Positions 11,691 to 23,159 are shown, counted from the stretch's first letter. The stretch is 64,000 bases of DNA from Hibiscus mutabilis (GCA_019671005.1 CM033745.1:45813241-45877240), one strand, 5' to 3'. Made by a program: numbers and translations. Notes: generated by a model from the letters alone, not told the origin.

Positions 11691-12370
11691 TGCTATAGCG
11701 AAACTTTTTTCTTATAAAGTTTGAAGCTATGGGTTTTCCTCATATTTTCTGAAATTGGTTCTTAGGGGATTTCATTTTAAAAATTCGTATTTTTAAAACA
11801 ATAAAAATTTGGAGTCGCCACCAGCCACTTGGTTAAGGTAGGTCGGACACCATAAAACCAGAGATTTATTTTGAAAGAGTTCGAGAGTTGGTTACGTGTG
11901 GAGAAGGATTAACACCCCCATCACCCCAGAAATCGGTACCAAAATATTTGTTGCTTTTGAATGGATGGAAACGTATGAAATTTAAATTGGATTTAATTAA
12001 GTGTAATTAATTGAAAATTGACCTTAATGAAGTGGGCTTTATCAAATTGGTGGTTTCGAATTAATTGGGTATTTAATTAATAACGAAGACGATACGTTGA
12101 CCATAGATTAAATCGACATCATATAAGCTTGATTGTCGTGTTAATTTATGGTTCGAATTTCGTATGTCACCTTTATGCATGATGCAAGCATTTAAGTATG
12201 ATGTTATGACTTGTCAAATTTTAATTAACATTTACCTCGGGATGGTAAGGATTAATTCAAATATTTGGTCAACATCCATTAAGTCATGACTACTATGACA
12301 CAAATATCGAAATTAATAAATATCTCCCTCTTTTTTAAATTTTAAATTAATTACCATGCAATCAAAATGA
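11691..12370 (-). repeat. Partial 5' LTR of element B
   Basis: Contains the PBS-like repeat (11,811-11,822), GGACACCATAAAACCAGAG (11,846-11,864) and the Tat LTR block (11,879-11,929). These three landmarks occur in the same order in the solo LTR at 16,997-19,473, so B and that LTR are related families. No clean TG end is visible at the high-coordinate side; the sequence runs into the Athila 3' region near 12,370-12,390 without a target duplication. Confidence 0.65.
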
Positions 12371-12389
12371 TGGAAATCATTCTAGACCG

Positions 12390-13450
12390 GGTTGAGAGTG
12401 AAACATTAATACTTCCCCAAACCTAGCTCATTGCTTGTCCTCAAGTAATGCAAAAAATTTTAAAAATAGAAAAAATGAAAAGAGTATCTCGACAAAATTG
12501 TTCTAAATGTCAACATATGCCAGTAAGAAAAATCTGGCCCTAGTTCTGTCCTTAGATATCCAGTGCAATAATGCCGATCAGATAACCAAATTCAAGTGCA
12601 GCAATATAACACTAGTCTAGGGTCATGAAGTGTGCGTGAAGTACGGGCAATGTGCATCAAGTATCCTTTTAACTCCCTTAGTCAAATTTACTACCCAAAC
12701 TCAGAATTATTTTTTTTCCTTTTATTCACCAAGGGTTTTTGCTAAAAATATTTTTAGGATTGTTTTGTAATACTGCTTGGCATGAGAAATAAGAGGGAGC
12801 ATACCACGAGCCCCTACATTAATCCATACATTACTAGGCTTTACTCTTCAACTCAAACCCTAAAGTTTTTTACTTAAGAACTAAAAGGGAGCAAACCACT
12901 AAGCCCCAAGTTACTTATTATCTCTAAGGCATAGGAGAGTTCTATATTTTTCTTGTCTTTGGCAAAACATTGTTGCCTTATTCTTTCTTTTTACACTGGC
13001 ATCGTTTTTTTATTCTGAGCTTAGTTTCAAAAATTCTAAGTTTGTTTGAGAACTAGATGCATACTATGTATTAAGTGAGACTTCAGTTTCCTAGATTAGA
13101 GATTAATTGCCAAGAAATCCTGGCATTACTAAACTGTCGGCACATGCAAACTAAGGATTTCCAATTTCATCATCGGACATAGTATACTAAAACAAATTCT
13201 AACTATGCTAGCAAAGTGTTGGCATTATTCCAAATTTAACCGAGGAAAAAAATTTAGTGGTTTGGTATGCATGGTCATACCTAATCTATATGGCAACAAA
13301 ATGCAAACAAAAACATAAACATGCATGTATGGCATGACAAAAGATGTGAGGCAACACACACCCCCAAAACAAAGGTGTGCATTGTCCTCAATGCATGAAG
13401 ACATATATACAGATGAAATAAAATGACATGTATGAACAAATGAACAAAAT
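12390..13450 (-). other. 3' noncoding region of the Athila element
   Basis: No gene. It holds two copies of a TTGAGGACAA..CAATG motif followed by a G-rich run (minus strand; near 13,400-13,350 and 12,445-12,400), of which the second (TTTGGGGAAGT) could be a polypurine tract. The minus-strand text between is AT-rich. Confidence 0.5.
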
Positions 13451-14041
13451 GAATGTAAGGAATTTAAGGGGAAAAGGACTCCCCTTCGGAGTTTTCTAGG
13501 CGTGATACATGGGTCTTTCTCTTGACAAAGCTCCCTCGGTTAGGAGCCATATGCTTCTTGCGCTTGAGGTTGAGCTTTGATGCGGTTGTGGAAGCTCCGA
13601 TGTCATGGAGAACTTGAAAATCTTCACTAGCTTAGAGGCGACAGAGACGTCAGTGGCAACAGATGAGGCAGGTGTTGCAGTAGCTTTGGCTTGGATTCTT
13701 TCTTCTTCTTATTCAAGCGACGCGTTTGTTCTTGCAGACTCGACTTGGACAGTGGACACTAGTATTGTGGCATCTGATTACGTCGGACTATGGATAGAAT
13801 GGAGAATGACTGGCATATTATCGTTGGTAAGGAGGTCAACGGGGAACTCAAGAAAGGCTGGTAAATTATGTGCGGACATTCCTTCAAGAGTTTTCTTAAG
13901 GGCATAGTCCCATGCATGAGTATATTGCCAGAGCTTGGTGTTCTGCTCTTATGCTTTCTCTAGCTTTTGAAGAATGAGCTCCTAGCGTTGGTAGATTTGA
14001 GAAAGCATTTCCACTAAACCAGCTGGCATAGGAGTCTTAGG

Positions 14042-14956
14042 TTATGCCTTGGGCACCTTAGCCTTGGATATCGGCTCTGTAGCCTTTTTATTGCCCTTAT
14101 TCTTGGACTCTATAGCAGTGAGTTGCCTCCATAGGGTAGGAGTGATAGTTGTTCCTTTGGTTTCTTGGATATTATCCGAATCAAGACGTGGAACATTGTG
14201 CTTTATGCAAATAGTAGAGATTAATAAGGGGAAAAACAAACTACCATTGCCTTTACCAGTGCATTTATAAGTCTCATCTATAATGACACGACCTACGTTG
14301 GTCTTGTGGCCTTCGATGATTAGATATAGTAAAGCCATCCTCTCCTCTGACACAGTCTTGTTATGGGTGGTTGGCATAAGATTTGCTTTCAAGAAATGGT
14401 TCCACCCCTTTAGTTGTGGCTTCAATGTCAGCCGCTTCACCATCTGGTGGCCTTTCGATGACACATTCCATTTGGTGTCAGGCTCATATAAATCCTGCAA
14501 CAGCAATTGCCTCTTGGCAGCATCCAACGATTTAGCAAACTCAGAGTGCTCTTCCCCTACACCATCCAATTCAAACATTGTATTAATAGACCCCTCATCA
14601 ACTCTAACACACGTACCTTGTACAGACAAGAAAGATGAATCTTTGGTCGTGAGGTAGGCATAGAACTCGCGAACAATATTGGAATGAAATTCCCCAGTTT
14701 GCTGGCAAAATAACTCCCACTTGTTCTTGTAGACCACTGCGATGAACTCCGGTGAATACCCCAAGTTAGGTTTGTTCTTCAACTCAAAATTCTTCTCATG
14801 ACAAAATGTTCTTGCAGCAAAGTTCTCCTCGTACTTCTTTTGAATCTCTCCTTTAAAGAAGATCTTGAAAGGTATTGAAGAAGATGCCATGGAGAAACTT
14901 TTGGAGAAATTGAAAAAAATTGGGGAAAAGAAAAGTGATTCTTGCTTTCTTCTCAT
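14042..14956 (-). CDS. Env-position ORF, putative plant transposon protein
   Basis: A 304-residue ORF downstream of integrase, the third ORF of Athila-type elements; its role is not established. Start is either the ATG at 14,956 or the in-frame MASSS at about 14,890, which fits better because the first residues are Arg/Phe-rich leader-like. Signatures are ELFCQQTGEFHSNIVREFYA, then VRVDEGSINTMFELDG, then a C-terminal half ending in Lys-rich KNKGNKKATEPISK. This resembles the 'putative plant transposon protein' family (PF20167, from memory). The C-terminus appears to continue past the stop at 14,042 as a degenerate Gln/Ser-rich then basic tail to about 13,500. I see no signal peptide or clear transmembrane segment, so calling it an envelope protein would be only positional. 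Confidence 0.65.
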   Translation of the reverse strand: MRRKQESLFFSPIFFNFSKSFSMASSSIPFKIFFKGEIQKKYEENFAARTFCHEKNFELKNKPNLGYSPEFIAVVYKNKWELFCQQTGEFHSNIVREFYAYLTTKDSSFLSVQGTCVRVDEGSINTMFELDGVGEEHSEFAKSLDAAKRQLLLQDLYEPDTKWNVSSKGHQMVKRLTLKPQLKGWNHFLKANLMPTTHNKTVSEERMALLYLIIEGHKTNVGRVIIDETYKCTGKGNGSLFFPLLISTICIKHNVPRLDSDNIQETKGTTITPTLWRQLTAIESKNKGNKKATEPISKAKVPKA

Positions 14957-15440
14957 GAGAAAAATATGAAGAGAAAGTGTAAAATTTTGGCTAAGGGAAA
15001 AGTCGAGGTTTAAATAGAAGGAGAAAGTAATGGTTGAGGGTTTTAATGGTGTGATTAAATGGGGATAATGATGAAAGAATGGTAGGTTGGCGTGTTTAGG
15101 GAAAAAGGGACAATGATGAGTTAAGGGATGAAGATAAAGAGATGGCGCGGGAAAGAGATAATGTGATAAGGTTAAAATTTCAATTTCAAAGATTTACCCT
15201 ATACGGCTAGGTTTTATCTCGTGCTTAGCAAAAATTTTCACTCTTCTTTGGGCCTAACTTATACAAAGTCCACTTGTACAATATTAGAGCCCACATGCCA
15301 ACCCTAATCTCAGCATATTGCCTGGCAATGTAACTTTTACCTACACTTATCAAAAAAACCTTTCAAAGTAGCAAGAGAGTAAAAATAGAAAATAAATAAA
15401 ATATTGAAAAATAAAAAACTAACCTAATTATTTACACTGA
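14957..15440 (-). other. Spacer between integrase and env-position ORF
   Basis: Noncoding 480-bp stretch with purine-rich sequence near 14,990-15,180 (plus strand GGGAAAAGTCG.. to GGGAAAGAGATAATG). No ORF or repeat stands out. It may hold the leader of a spliced subgenomic RNA, which is inference. Confidence 0.4.
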
Positions 15441-15458
15441 TTGATCGAAATGACAAAA

Positions 15459-16576
15459 TCATTCAATCTCTACCAGGAGAATGATCACCTTGGCAATACC
15501 TTTATCACCTTCCATATAATGTTTCAACCTTTGGCCGTTTACCTTAAAAGTTGTTCTAGTCTTCAATTCCATGATGTCAACTGCTCTATGAGAAAATGGT
15601 TTGACAACTTCGAAGGGGCCCAACCATCTAAACTTAAGCTTTCTTGGAAATAGCTTTAACCTAGAGTTAAATAACAGAACTCTTTGACCGACTTCAAACT
15701 GCATTGGTAATATTTTGTTATCATGCCACCTCTTTGTCTCTCTTTATACAACTTGGTATTCTCATACGCTTGAGCCCAAAATTCCTCTAACTCATTCAAA
15801 TCTAATAGCCTCTTCTTACTAGCAGCCCTCCATTCCATATTAAGCTTTGTGGTTTCCCAATAAGCTCAATGTTCCAACTCCAGTGGTAAGTGGCATGCCT
15901 TCCCAAAAATGAGTCTGTATGGGGAGGTTCCCAAAGGAGTCTTAAAAGCTATTCTGTAAGCCCAAAGAGAGTTATCTAGTCTCAAGGACCAGTCTTTCTT
16001 TGTTGGGTTCACAGTTTTCTCCAAAATGTTCTTAATATCCTTATTTGAAATCTCCACTTGGCCATTCGTTTAGGGATAATAGGTTGTGGCAATTCTTTGC
16101 TAGATTACATACCTGCACAAAACTTTAGAAATTAAATTACATTTAAAGTGTGTACCTTCATCATGAATGATAGCTCCGGGGGCACCAAATCTAGTAAAAA
16201 TAATCTTATGCATGAACTTGGCAACAGTTTTGGCATTGTTTGTTGGTAATGCAACAGCTTCAACCCATTTTGAAACGTAGTTAATGGCCACAAGGATATA
16301 TAGGTTACCAAATGATGGGGGGAAGGGACCCATGAAGTCTATTCCCCATACGTCAAACAGTTCTACTGGAATAATGTTTTGGAGTGGCAATTAATGTTTG
16401 CTGGAGATGTTACCCGTCTGCTGGCATCGATCACATGCCTTGGCAAAATTATGGGCATCCTTGCCAACATAGGCCAAAAAGATCCTGACTACAACACTTT
16501 GGTCGTGATTTTCATCCCAACAAAGTGGCCTCCATAAGGTGTTGTCTGGCATAATTGCAGTATGTTGCTGGCACAC
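15459..16576 (-). pseudogene. int: Integrase of the Athila element
   Basis: Integrase joins the retrotransposon DNA to the chromosome. Pieces in order: 16,576-16,391 with the zinc-binding HHCC tail (FAKACDRCQQTGNISSKH); 16,390-16,100 with the DDE core (VWGIDFMGPFPPSFGNLYIL, AINYVSKWVEAVALPTNNAK, then the second Asp in IIHDEGTHFK); 16,057-15,866 with the third part (YP-TNGQVEISNKDI just upstream, WSLRLDNSLWAYRIAFKTPL); and 15,838-15,459 with the C-terminal domain (QVGQRVLLFNSRLKLFPRKL, FRWLGPFEV). The breaks at 16,390, 16,090 and 15,850 are in-frame stops or small shifts. The protein is otherwise well conserved. Confidence 0.85.
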
Positions 16577-16699
16577 ACCGACGTATCACTTGATCAGCAC
16601 ACTACTTAAACAAAATTGGCTCGTCCCAATAATATTGCCGAACATCTCGCGGAAATCATTTTCTGGCATTACTTGCCAAATCTAGTGGCAAAATATTGC

Positions 16700-16996
16700 T
16701 TACCAAGTAGTTGACTATGCCAGCGTACCATGGCATAGAATCGACTGCAAGTAAATATCGGGGAATTCATCCTTTATGGCAGCAAATCTACCATCCTCGG
16801 GATGATGCTCTAATCGTGATAAATGGTGAGCTACCAAGTTCTCACTCCCCTTCTTGTCTTGAAATTCAAGATCAAATTATTCCAGCAAAAGTGTCCATCG
16901 GATCAGTCTGGGGTTGGCATCCTTCTTTGCTAAGAGATATTTTAATGATGAATGGTCTGTGTACACCACAACTTTGTTACCTACCAAGTAAGATCT
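16700..16996 (-). pseudogene. RNase H, distal half, of the Athila element
   Basis: RNase H removes the RNA of RNA-DNA hybrids during reverse transcription. The minus strand reads ...YLVGNKVVVYTD at 16,960-16,991, the standard RNase H strand with its catalytic Asp. The upstream half (TTKKEFLAVIFAFDKFRS) lies at 19,479-19,560. The two halves are separated by the solo LTR at 16,997-19,473 and would join in frame after removing it together with one GATCT copy. Confidence 0.75.
16992..16996. repeat. Target-site duplication GATCT, left copy
   Basis: GATCT directly before the solo LTR start TGTTGTGACC. The identical partner is at 19,474-19,478. Confidence 0.9.
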
Positions 16997-19473
16997 TGTT
17001 GTGACCGTTTTTGGGTTCGACGTGTGGAAAAAATAGCCTGACGATTGATTATTTTTAAAATCGAGTTTTTGTTCATTTTAATTCATTTAATCTTAAAATT
17101 AGGGTTTTTCATATTAAACCTGATTTTCCTTTATTTAAGTTTTAAAAATCTATTTGGATTCACCACCGGTTACTTTGGTAGACCGGACACCATAAAAACA
17201 ACCAGAGATTCTATTCTTTTAAAATTAGGGTTCGGGAGTCGATTACATGTGGGGAAGGATTAGCACCCCCACAAACGCCCGTTATTGCTACCTTATTAAT
17301 TTCACGTGGCATTTTGGCATTTTGAACAATAATTTGAATTTAATTGAATCATTAATCGTTAAGTGAATTTCATTTCGAATGAAGATATCCTTTTGTAAGA
17401 AAATACATCTTTAACGAATATAAATTTTGAAACATCCAGTTACTATAGGATACTCCAATTTATATTCAAAAATATATCTCAACACAAAAGGTTTTAAATG
17501 CATGTCCAATTATTTTCTTGTCAATTTTAAGTTCAGACCTAATTGGGGCCTAAATTGATTGAATTAATTAAAGATCTATGAATATTACCAAATTTTGGGG
17601 TTTATGTGATAACACCCAAATGATTGAGCACTATCCATATTAGGCCCAAAATCAATAATATTCCAAATTATTTGGTGACACTAACTATTTTAAATCTTAT
17701 CTTAATTTTATTTTAATTAAACTATCTATGTGTGATTACAAAATTCTAGGTTCAAATGAGATATTAAATATTCCACTAAAATACCCCCTTAATTAACATG
17801 ATATTGCAATGTGACACTAATCAACTTAGGACATTAAAGTGTTCATTTAATATTCATTTATTTTCTACAATTTTCTCCCTATTTGAATTAATTAAATTCA
17901 ATTAAAGAACCTATAATTAAAAGGCTTTAGTTAATTATACTAAGTGATTAAAATCTCCTAGCAAATATACTACATGTTTGATATTTAAAATCATGCAACA
18001 TATAATAATTAAAACAAGTAATTAAAACTGTAATTAGGATCAAATTGAACTTCTATTAAAACTGAGAGCCAAATTACAAATGAAAGTGACTAAATTGTAA
18101 CGAATACAAAGTTTGAAGGCCAAACTCTAAAACCCATTATAGTAGGGCGCGGATCTTATCCGAGTTCAATTTGATAAACGAGTCAGGCTATAAAAGCCTC
18201 CCAGACCCAAGATAACCCCATTTTCCTCATTTTTTATAACCCACACTCTCTCTAATCCTATCTGCCCTCTCTCTACAAACTCCCTATTTCCAGAAAATAG
18301 CTCCAAACGAGATCCAACACCCATATTTTTGGATGAACATTCAGTGAGTTCATCAAGAACTCGATGAGTGTTCATCTTTTCCAGTAACTTTCCGCCGTGG
18401 GTTCCACCACTAGATCCAGCTCCGGTTAACTTCTGTCTATCAAAGTTGTTCGCCAGCCGCCGTAGGCGGCACCGGTGAACCTCTGATCATCTTCTTCTTC
18501 ACTCTGGTCACCAAACTGGACTTTCGACCACCGTCCCAACTCTTTCGGCCACTGTCTGCCACCATTTTGAACCAAAAACCCCAAAAAAATCCGATTTCAA
18601 CCTTAAAAAGCCTAAAACTTATTCCCGATTCATCAGAATCTCCCATCTCTGACCACCTAAACCTAATCTACCCATCCTGGCCTTTTCAACTCCATCGGTA
18701 ATACACACTGGCCACCGGTTTCATTTTCTAATTTTCCTTTCTCCAGATTTGGTTTTGGCTTTTAAATTGATACATGCAATCTAACATCTTTTCTTCTATT
18801 TTGGAGGGATTGGAAAAAGGAAGAATAAATTACCATTCTGATGTTATCGGTGGTGCTCCAATTTCTGACTTCAGCGGCGGTTCATTGTCCCGATAGTTCC
18901 CCAGTGGCGCTCTGACGACGACTCCTCTCCCTGGTGTCACTTTAGTTCTCCGATGACCCCTTAGATTCCAACGATTCACCTCTGAGCAGGTAAAATTCCC
19001 AAAGTGCCCCTCTCTCTCTTCTTTATTATTATATTTATTACTATTATTATTTTAATGGTAGTAATTGTGATAATCATTAAATTACTAATTTTTTTCTCTT
19101 TCTCCCTATTTATAGGGTGATGCAAGTGCTGATGTCAGCGAGGACTTGATCCATGTGAAGGGTAAAAGACCAACCGAAGGCTGCCACGTGTCCCTTTATG
19201 ACCGAATTTGGGCGGGAAATTTGTGTTTCTTGGGCAGATTTGTGTTTGTTTGGGTTTAGGAATTGTATTAGATTTAGGATTTGGGCTTTTTGTATTGTGA
19301 TGGGATTTCTAGTATTTATATGTAAATTGGACACTTATTTATGGACATTGAGTTTATTTGGACTGTTTTATTTAATATGGGCTTTATTTTGACTATACAT
19401 TGTATGTATTTTCGGTTTTATTTGTAGTGAAATATAGTATATATTTATACCCGGACAAAATTAGGGTATTACA
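16997..19473 (-). mobile_element. Solo LTR (2,477 bp) of a Tat-like family in Athila pol
   Basis: Ends are TGTTGTGACC...GGGTATTACA and both sides carry GATCT, so this is a precise insertion with no internal retrotransposon region, i.e. a solo LTR. It lies in minus orientation: the Tat LTR block (17,229-17,280) and GGACACCATAAAA (17,186-17,198) sit near the low-coordinate end, as in the LTR of element B. The middle (18,150-18,700) is GC-richer with gene-like Arg/Gly codons on the minus strand but no ORF above 70 residues. A solo LTR forms by recombination between the two LTRs of a full element. Confidence 0.9.
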
Positions 19474-19478
19474 GATCT
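19474..19478. repeat. Target-site duplication GATCT, right copy
   Basis: Identical to 16,992-16,996. The perfect match of a 5-bp duplication is what gypsy integrases produce. Confidence 0.9.
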
Positions 19479-20400
19479 GAACTTATCAAATGCAAAGATG
19501 ACCGCGAGAAACTCTTTCTTGGTTGTAGTGTAGTTTAGCTGGGCTTCATTTAATGTCCGGCTGGCTTAATAGATGGTTTAGAAAATTTTTCCACGCCTTT
19601 GTCCTAACACAACTCCGACAACATAGTTGCTGGCATCGCACATGAGCTCGAATGGCTCATCTCAACCTGGTGCCACGACTATCAGGCATTAATTAACCTT
19701 TCTTTGAGTTCTTTTTAAACAAACATTATTAAATGCAAAAGTGGTATTTTGTTCCAAAAGCAAGCATAAAAGTTTAGAAATTTTTGACAAATCTTTAATA
19801 AAACGACAATAAAAACTTGTGTGTCCCAAAAAAATCCTGATACCTTTTACGCTTGTAGAAGGTGGCAATTGTTTGATTACCTTTACTTTCGCTTTGTCTA
19901 CTTTCAGGCCTCTCTTAGTCACTTTATGTCCGAGAAATATGCCTTCCTTCACCATGAAGTAGCATTTTTCCTAGTTTAGGACTAGGTTAGTCTGAATACA
20001 AAACAAGTTCCAGACTTTGTAGGCATTCCTCAAATGTTTTTCCAAACACTAAGAAGTCATCCATGAAAACTTCTAGATTATTCTCGATCATGTCAAAGTC
20101 ATGCAATGTTGAAACGTTGATGGAGCATTACACAATCCAAAGGGAATTCTTCTAAAAGCGAATGTTCCATATGAACAAGTGAACGTGGTTTCCTCATGAT
20201 CTTTTGGAGCAATGGCAATCTGATTATAACCCGAGTAGCCATTTAGAAAGCAATAAAATGCCTTACCTACCCATCTGTCCAGCATCTGATCGATGAAGGG
20301 CAGTGGAAAATGGTCTTTCTTAGTGGCATTATTTAGTTTCTTGTAATCCATGCACTCTCCAACCCAAAATAATTTTGGCTGGAGTCAACTCATCTTTTCT
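19479..20400 (-). pseudogene. Reverse transcriptase and proximal RNase H of the Athila element
   Basis: RT copies the element RNA into DNA. Visible motifs on the minus strand: MDYKKLNNATKKDHFPLPFI at 20,351 downward, CFLNGYSGYNQIAIAPKDHE, FAFRRIPFGLCNAPSTFQH, and the catalytic box VFMDDFLVFG near 20,050-20,080 (FMDD, the usual YXDD position). The segment 19,955-19,689 continues with VKEGIFLGHKVTKRGLKVDK and LGHTSFYCRFIKDLSKISK. RNase H begins with QLNYTTTKKEFLAVIFAFDK at about 19,545. A frameshift near 20,090 and further stops near 19,690-19,640 break the frame. Confidence 0.85.
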
Positions 20401-20823
20401 ATTTTGTACCACAATAATTCAACCCTTCTTTGGTACTCATTACACCGGCCTAACCCCACGAGCTATTAGAAATGGGATAAATTATCCCGGCATCCAACTA
20501 CTTGATAACTTCTTTCTTAACTACTTCTTTCATGCTCAGGTTCAGTCTTCTATAGGCCTCGATTGTTTTGTCATGGTAATCCACCAAAATGATTTTTTGC
20601 ATGCAAATAGTTGGGCTTATTCCTTGGATATCAGCCAAGGTCTATCCCAAAACTTGCTTATAATTGATTAATATTTCCAGTAATCTTTCTTCCTAATCAT
20701 TAGTGAGATCAACAACAATGATCACTGCAAAGTTGAGTTATTACCTAAATAAGCATATTTAAGGTGGTCTGGCAAAGGTTTCAACTCCAATTCTGGTGGC
20801 TCCTCAATAGATGGTTTAGGTGC

Positions 20824-21006
20824 CTAAATTTCTCTGCCATCCAACTCTAGTGGCTCTGGTTGTCCAAAATAACTCACAACTTTATTCTCCAAGCTTGGTC
20901 CTTCAGGTTCGTCGCTCATCTCAACTTCATCATCCAATTCTCTAGCATCGTCATCTGGGTCTTGGCAAATATGTGACATGTCTATACTGAAAATGGACTC
21001 CACCAT
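20824..21006 (-). pseudogene. Acidic protease-RT linker of the Athila element
   Basis: A 60-residue Asp/Glu-rich fragment (DPDDDARELDDEVEMSDEPE) between protease and RT. A low-complexity acidic linker is usual here in Athila polyproteins. The adjoining 20,400-20,823 is degenerate RT N-terminus. Confidence 0.5.
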
Positions 21007-21119
21007 CTCGTCATCTTGGCATTCTTCGGGTTCATCTATGCATTTAAGACTTGAAACACATTAAATGTATCATGTTGGTCATTCATGTGCATTGTAAGTT
21101 CACCTTTGTGAACATCAAT

Positions 21120-21560
21120 TAAGGCCCTACCTATGGCAAAGAATAGTCTACCTAATATAATGGGACATTAACATCTGCCTCATAATCTAAAATGATAAAA
21201 TCAAATAGAACTATAAATTTGTCTACCTTCACCAACATATCCTCAATCTTACCCTTAGGATGTGCAAAAGATCAGTCTGCCAGCTGAAGTATTACTATGG
21301 TAGGTCTTGCTTCAATTCCAAGCTTTCAAAAAACTGACATTTCCATCAAATTGATGTTGGCTCCTAAGTCACACGGTGCCTTGCCCATGAATTTATTGCC
21401 AATGGTACAGAGAATAATGAAACTTCTCGGATCTTTTAGTTTTAGTGGAAATCGATTGAGTATCATTGCACTCTATCCTTTAGTAAGAGCTACGGTCTCG
21501 AAATCACCCAATTTCCTCTTTTTGGACAAGATGTCCTTCATGAATGTGACATAGTTGGGC
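21120..21560 (-). pseudogene. Aspartic protease of the Athila element
   Basis: Degenerate on the minus strand: GNKFMGKAPCDLGANINLME around 21,410-21,350 is the active-site region (Asp-Leu-Gly, the form I recall for Athila in place of Asp-Ser/Thr-Gly), followed by LGIEARPTIVILQLAD, FAHPKGKIEDMLVKVDKFIV and FIILDYEADVNVP. Upstream is FMKDILSKKRKLGDFETVAL. Stops near 21,470 and 21,170 disrupt it. Confidence 0.75.
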
Positions 21561-21652
21561 ATCTGTTCGAGAGCTTCTACCAATGGTATGTTGATTTGCA
21601 AATGTTTAAGAACTTCTAAGAAGCGCTTAAATTGTTGGTCTTGCTTATGTTT

Positions 21653-21946
21653 CTAGAATCTTTGTGGGAAATGTGGTGGTGGATAAGCAAATATTGATTC
21701 CATTAGCTTTTCCAAATTAGTACTAGCATCGGATTGTTGTCTGGCATCAGATTGTAGTCTGTCATCAGAGGTTGCCTCGTCTTTTTTAGTTTCTTCAGGT
21801 TCATTTGTTAGCATCAACTTCTCAGCTTGGCAATTAGTTGATTGTTTAATAGGTGACTCAGTCTCGTATTGTTTGCCACTCCGAACATTTACTACTTTGC
21901 ATTGTCCATTGCCCTTATGCTGATCATTTTTTGTATCGCTTGGCAA
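21653..21946 (-). pseudogene. Gag-protease linker of the Athila element
   Basis: A 97-residue frame, NGQCKVVNVRSGKQYETESP, then polar Gln/Ser/Asp-rich sequence and the end FAYPPPHFPQRF. The VRSGK word corresponds to the LRSGK conserved before the Athila protease. Confidence 0.6.
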
Positions 21947-22079
21947 AGTTCCCTGGGGTCTATTGCTGAGTGTGTTGGAAATCTGCTTGAACCTCCAGAT
22001 TTCTCATAGATGTTGCTAAACTCTGGACGATTACATCACCCCTTTCCATGTACTTTGTTAAAGAATTCCCTTGGTTAGA

Positions 22080-22998
22080 TCTTTACCCTTGTTGGAAATT
22101 ATTTTGTGCTCTTTGTGGCATTATATTCTAGTTGAAACCTTGTTGTGCATGGTTATTTTGACGTTGGGCATTAAATTGCTTACCTCTGTGGTTTGCCCAA
22201 GATAGGTTTAGGTGCTGCTTCCAACTAGCATTATAAGTATTGGAATTTGGATTATAATTACGATTGAAATTGCCAACAAAATTTACCGACTCAGGGTTTG
22301 CTGGGCAATCTTCTATATGATGATCCTCTCCATATATTGTGCAGAATGAGTCTAATGCCTTTACTTCTCAGACTTCAATAGGTATATTAGTGAGATTGGA
22401 AATTTGAGCATTGATTGATGATAATGCATCAAGCTTTAATTTTCCAGCAGTTTTTGTTCTGGTTCCTAGTTTAGCAGTAGGATACTAAAAATCTTTAGCG
22501 GCAATCCTTTCAAGGATGTCAACTGCCTCCGCATAATTCTTGTCTAATAACGAACCATTTTACGAAGCATCAACAATAGTCCTAGCATGAGCATTGAGTC
22601 CATTATAAAAGGTTTCTACTTTGGTCGAATTAGGCAATCCATGCATAAGGCAACTTCTTAACAGGTCCTTAAATCTCTCACAGGCATCATATAAGGTCTC
22701 ATCATCAGTCTGTCTAAACGAAATGATTTCACCCCTCATCTTGGCATTAAGTTTAGGTGGCTGGAATCGCAAAAGAAATTTCTGGCATAGTTTTGCCCAT
22801 AAAGTAACAGAACCAAGTGGCAAAGAACTTAGCCACAATTTTGCTCTATCTCTCCGGGAAAATGTGAACAATTACAGCTTCACTATATCTTCAAACACTC
22901 CAGGTTGCTAAAATAGTTGGTAAACTTCCATGAATTGCTTCAAGGGTTGCCTTGGGTCTCTAGTAGGTGATCCATCAAATTGTCCTATATTCAAAAGA
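22080..22998 (-). pseudogene. gag: gag of the Athila element, capsid and nucleocapsid part
   Basis: Capsid (22,998-22,560) carries QFDGSPTRDPRQPLKQF, a stop near 22,910, then FSRRDRAKLWLSSLPLGSVT, FLLRFQPPKLNAKMRGEI and DLLRSCLMHGLPNSTKVET, the classical Athila gag order. A degenerate nucleocapsid part follows at 22,350-22,080 with a zinc-knuckle remnant (GEDHHIEDCPANPES) and Asn-rich text (NRNYNPNSNTYNASW). The N-terminus lies at 26,112-26,327, beyond the solo LTR. Removing the solo LTR and one GTCTA restores one frame across the junction, with a TAG where a Gln codon is likely. Confidence 0.8.
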
Positions 22999-23003
22999 GT
23001 CTA
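22999..23003. repeat. Target-site duplication GTCTA, left copy
   Basis: GTCTA directly before the solo LTR; identical partner at 26,107-26,111. Confidence 0.9.
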
Positions 23004-23159
23004 CGTAACCCCTTCGACCTGGTCAAGTTTCATACACACATGTCAAATTTCAGCTCAATTTGATCATCCAAACTCATTCAAATGCATACATAACTTCCAG
23101 GGACTAAAACGTAAGAAAACAGAAACTTCAAAAGATTCCAATCAACCAACTTACTTGTC

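Larger units (their letters stand above)
4756..12370 (-). mobile_element. Element B: older Tat/Ogre-like retrotransposon, truncated before RT
   Basis: Order on the minus strand: partial 5' LTR (about 12,370 to 11,691), PBS (11,690-11,673), leader, ORF1 (10,699 to 8,795), gag (about 8,560 to 7,143), linker, protease and G-patch-like region (6,331 to about 5,296), and a pre-RT acidic stretch ending at 4,756. RT, RNase H and integrase are not in the window. The break falls exactly at the TGTCAC end of element A's LTR, so the rest of B probably lies left of the window beyond A. The many stops and frame changes show B is old. Confidence 0.75.

Noticed and set aside
13605..14657. Plus-strand frames at 13,605-13,907 and 14,283-14,657
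   Set aside because: Antisense to the env-position ORF and its degenerate tail.
18166..18646. Minus-strand frames in the solo LTR as host exons
   Set aside because: Short, no homology seen, and enclosed by exact LTR ends and target duplications.
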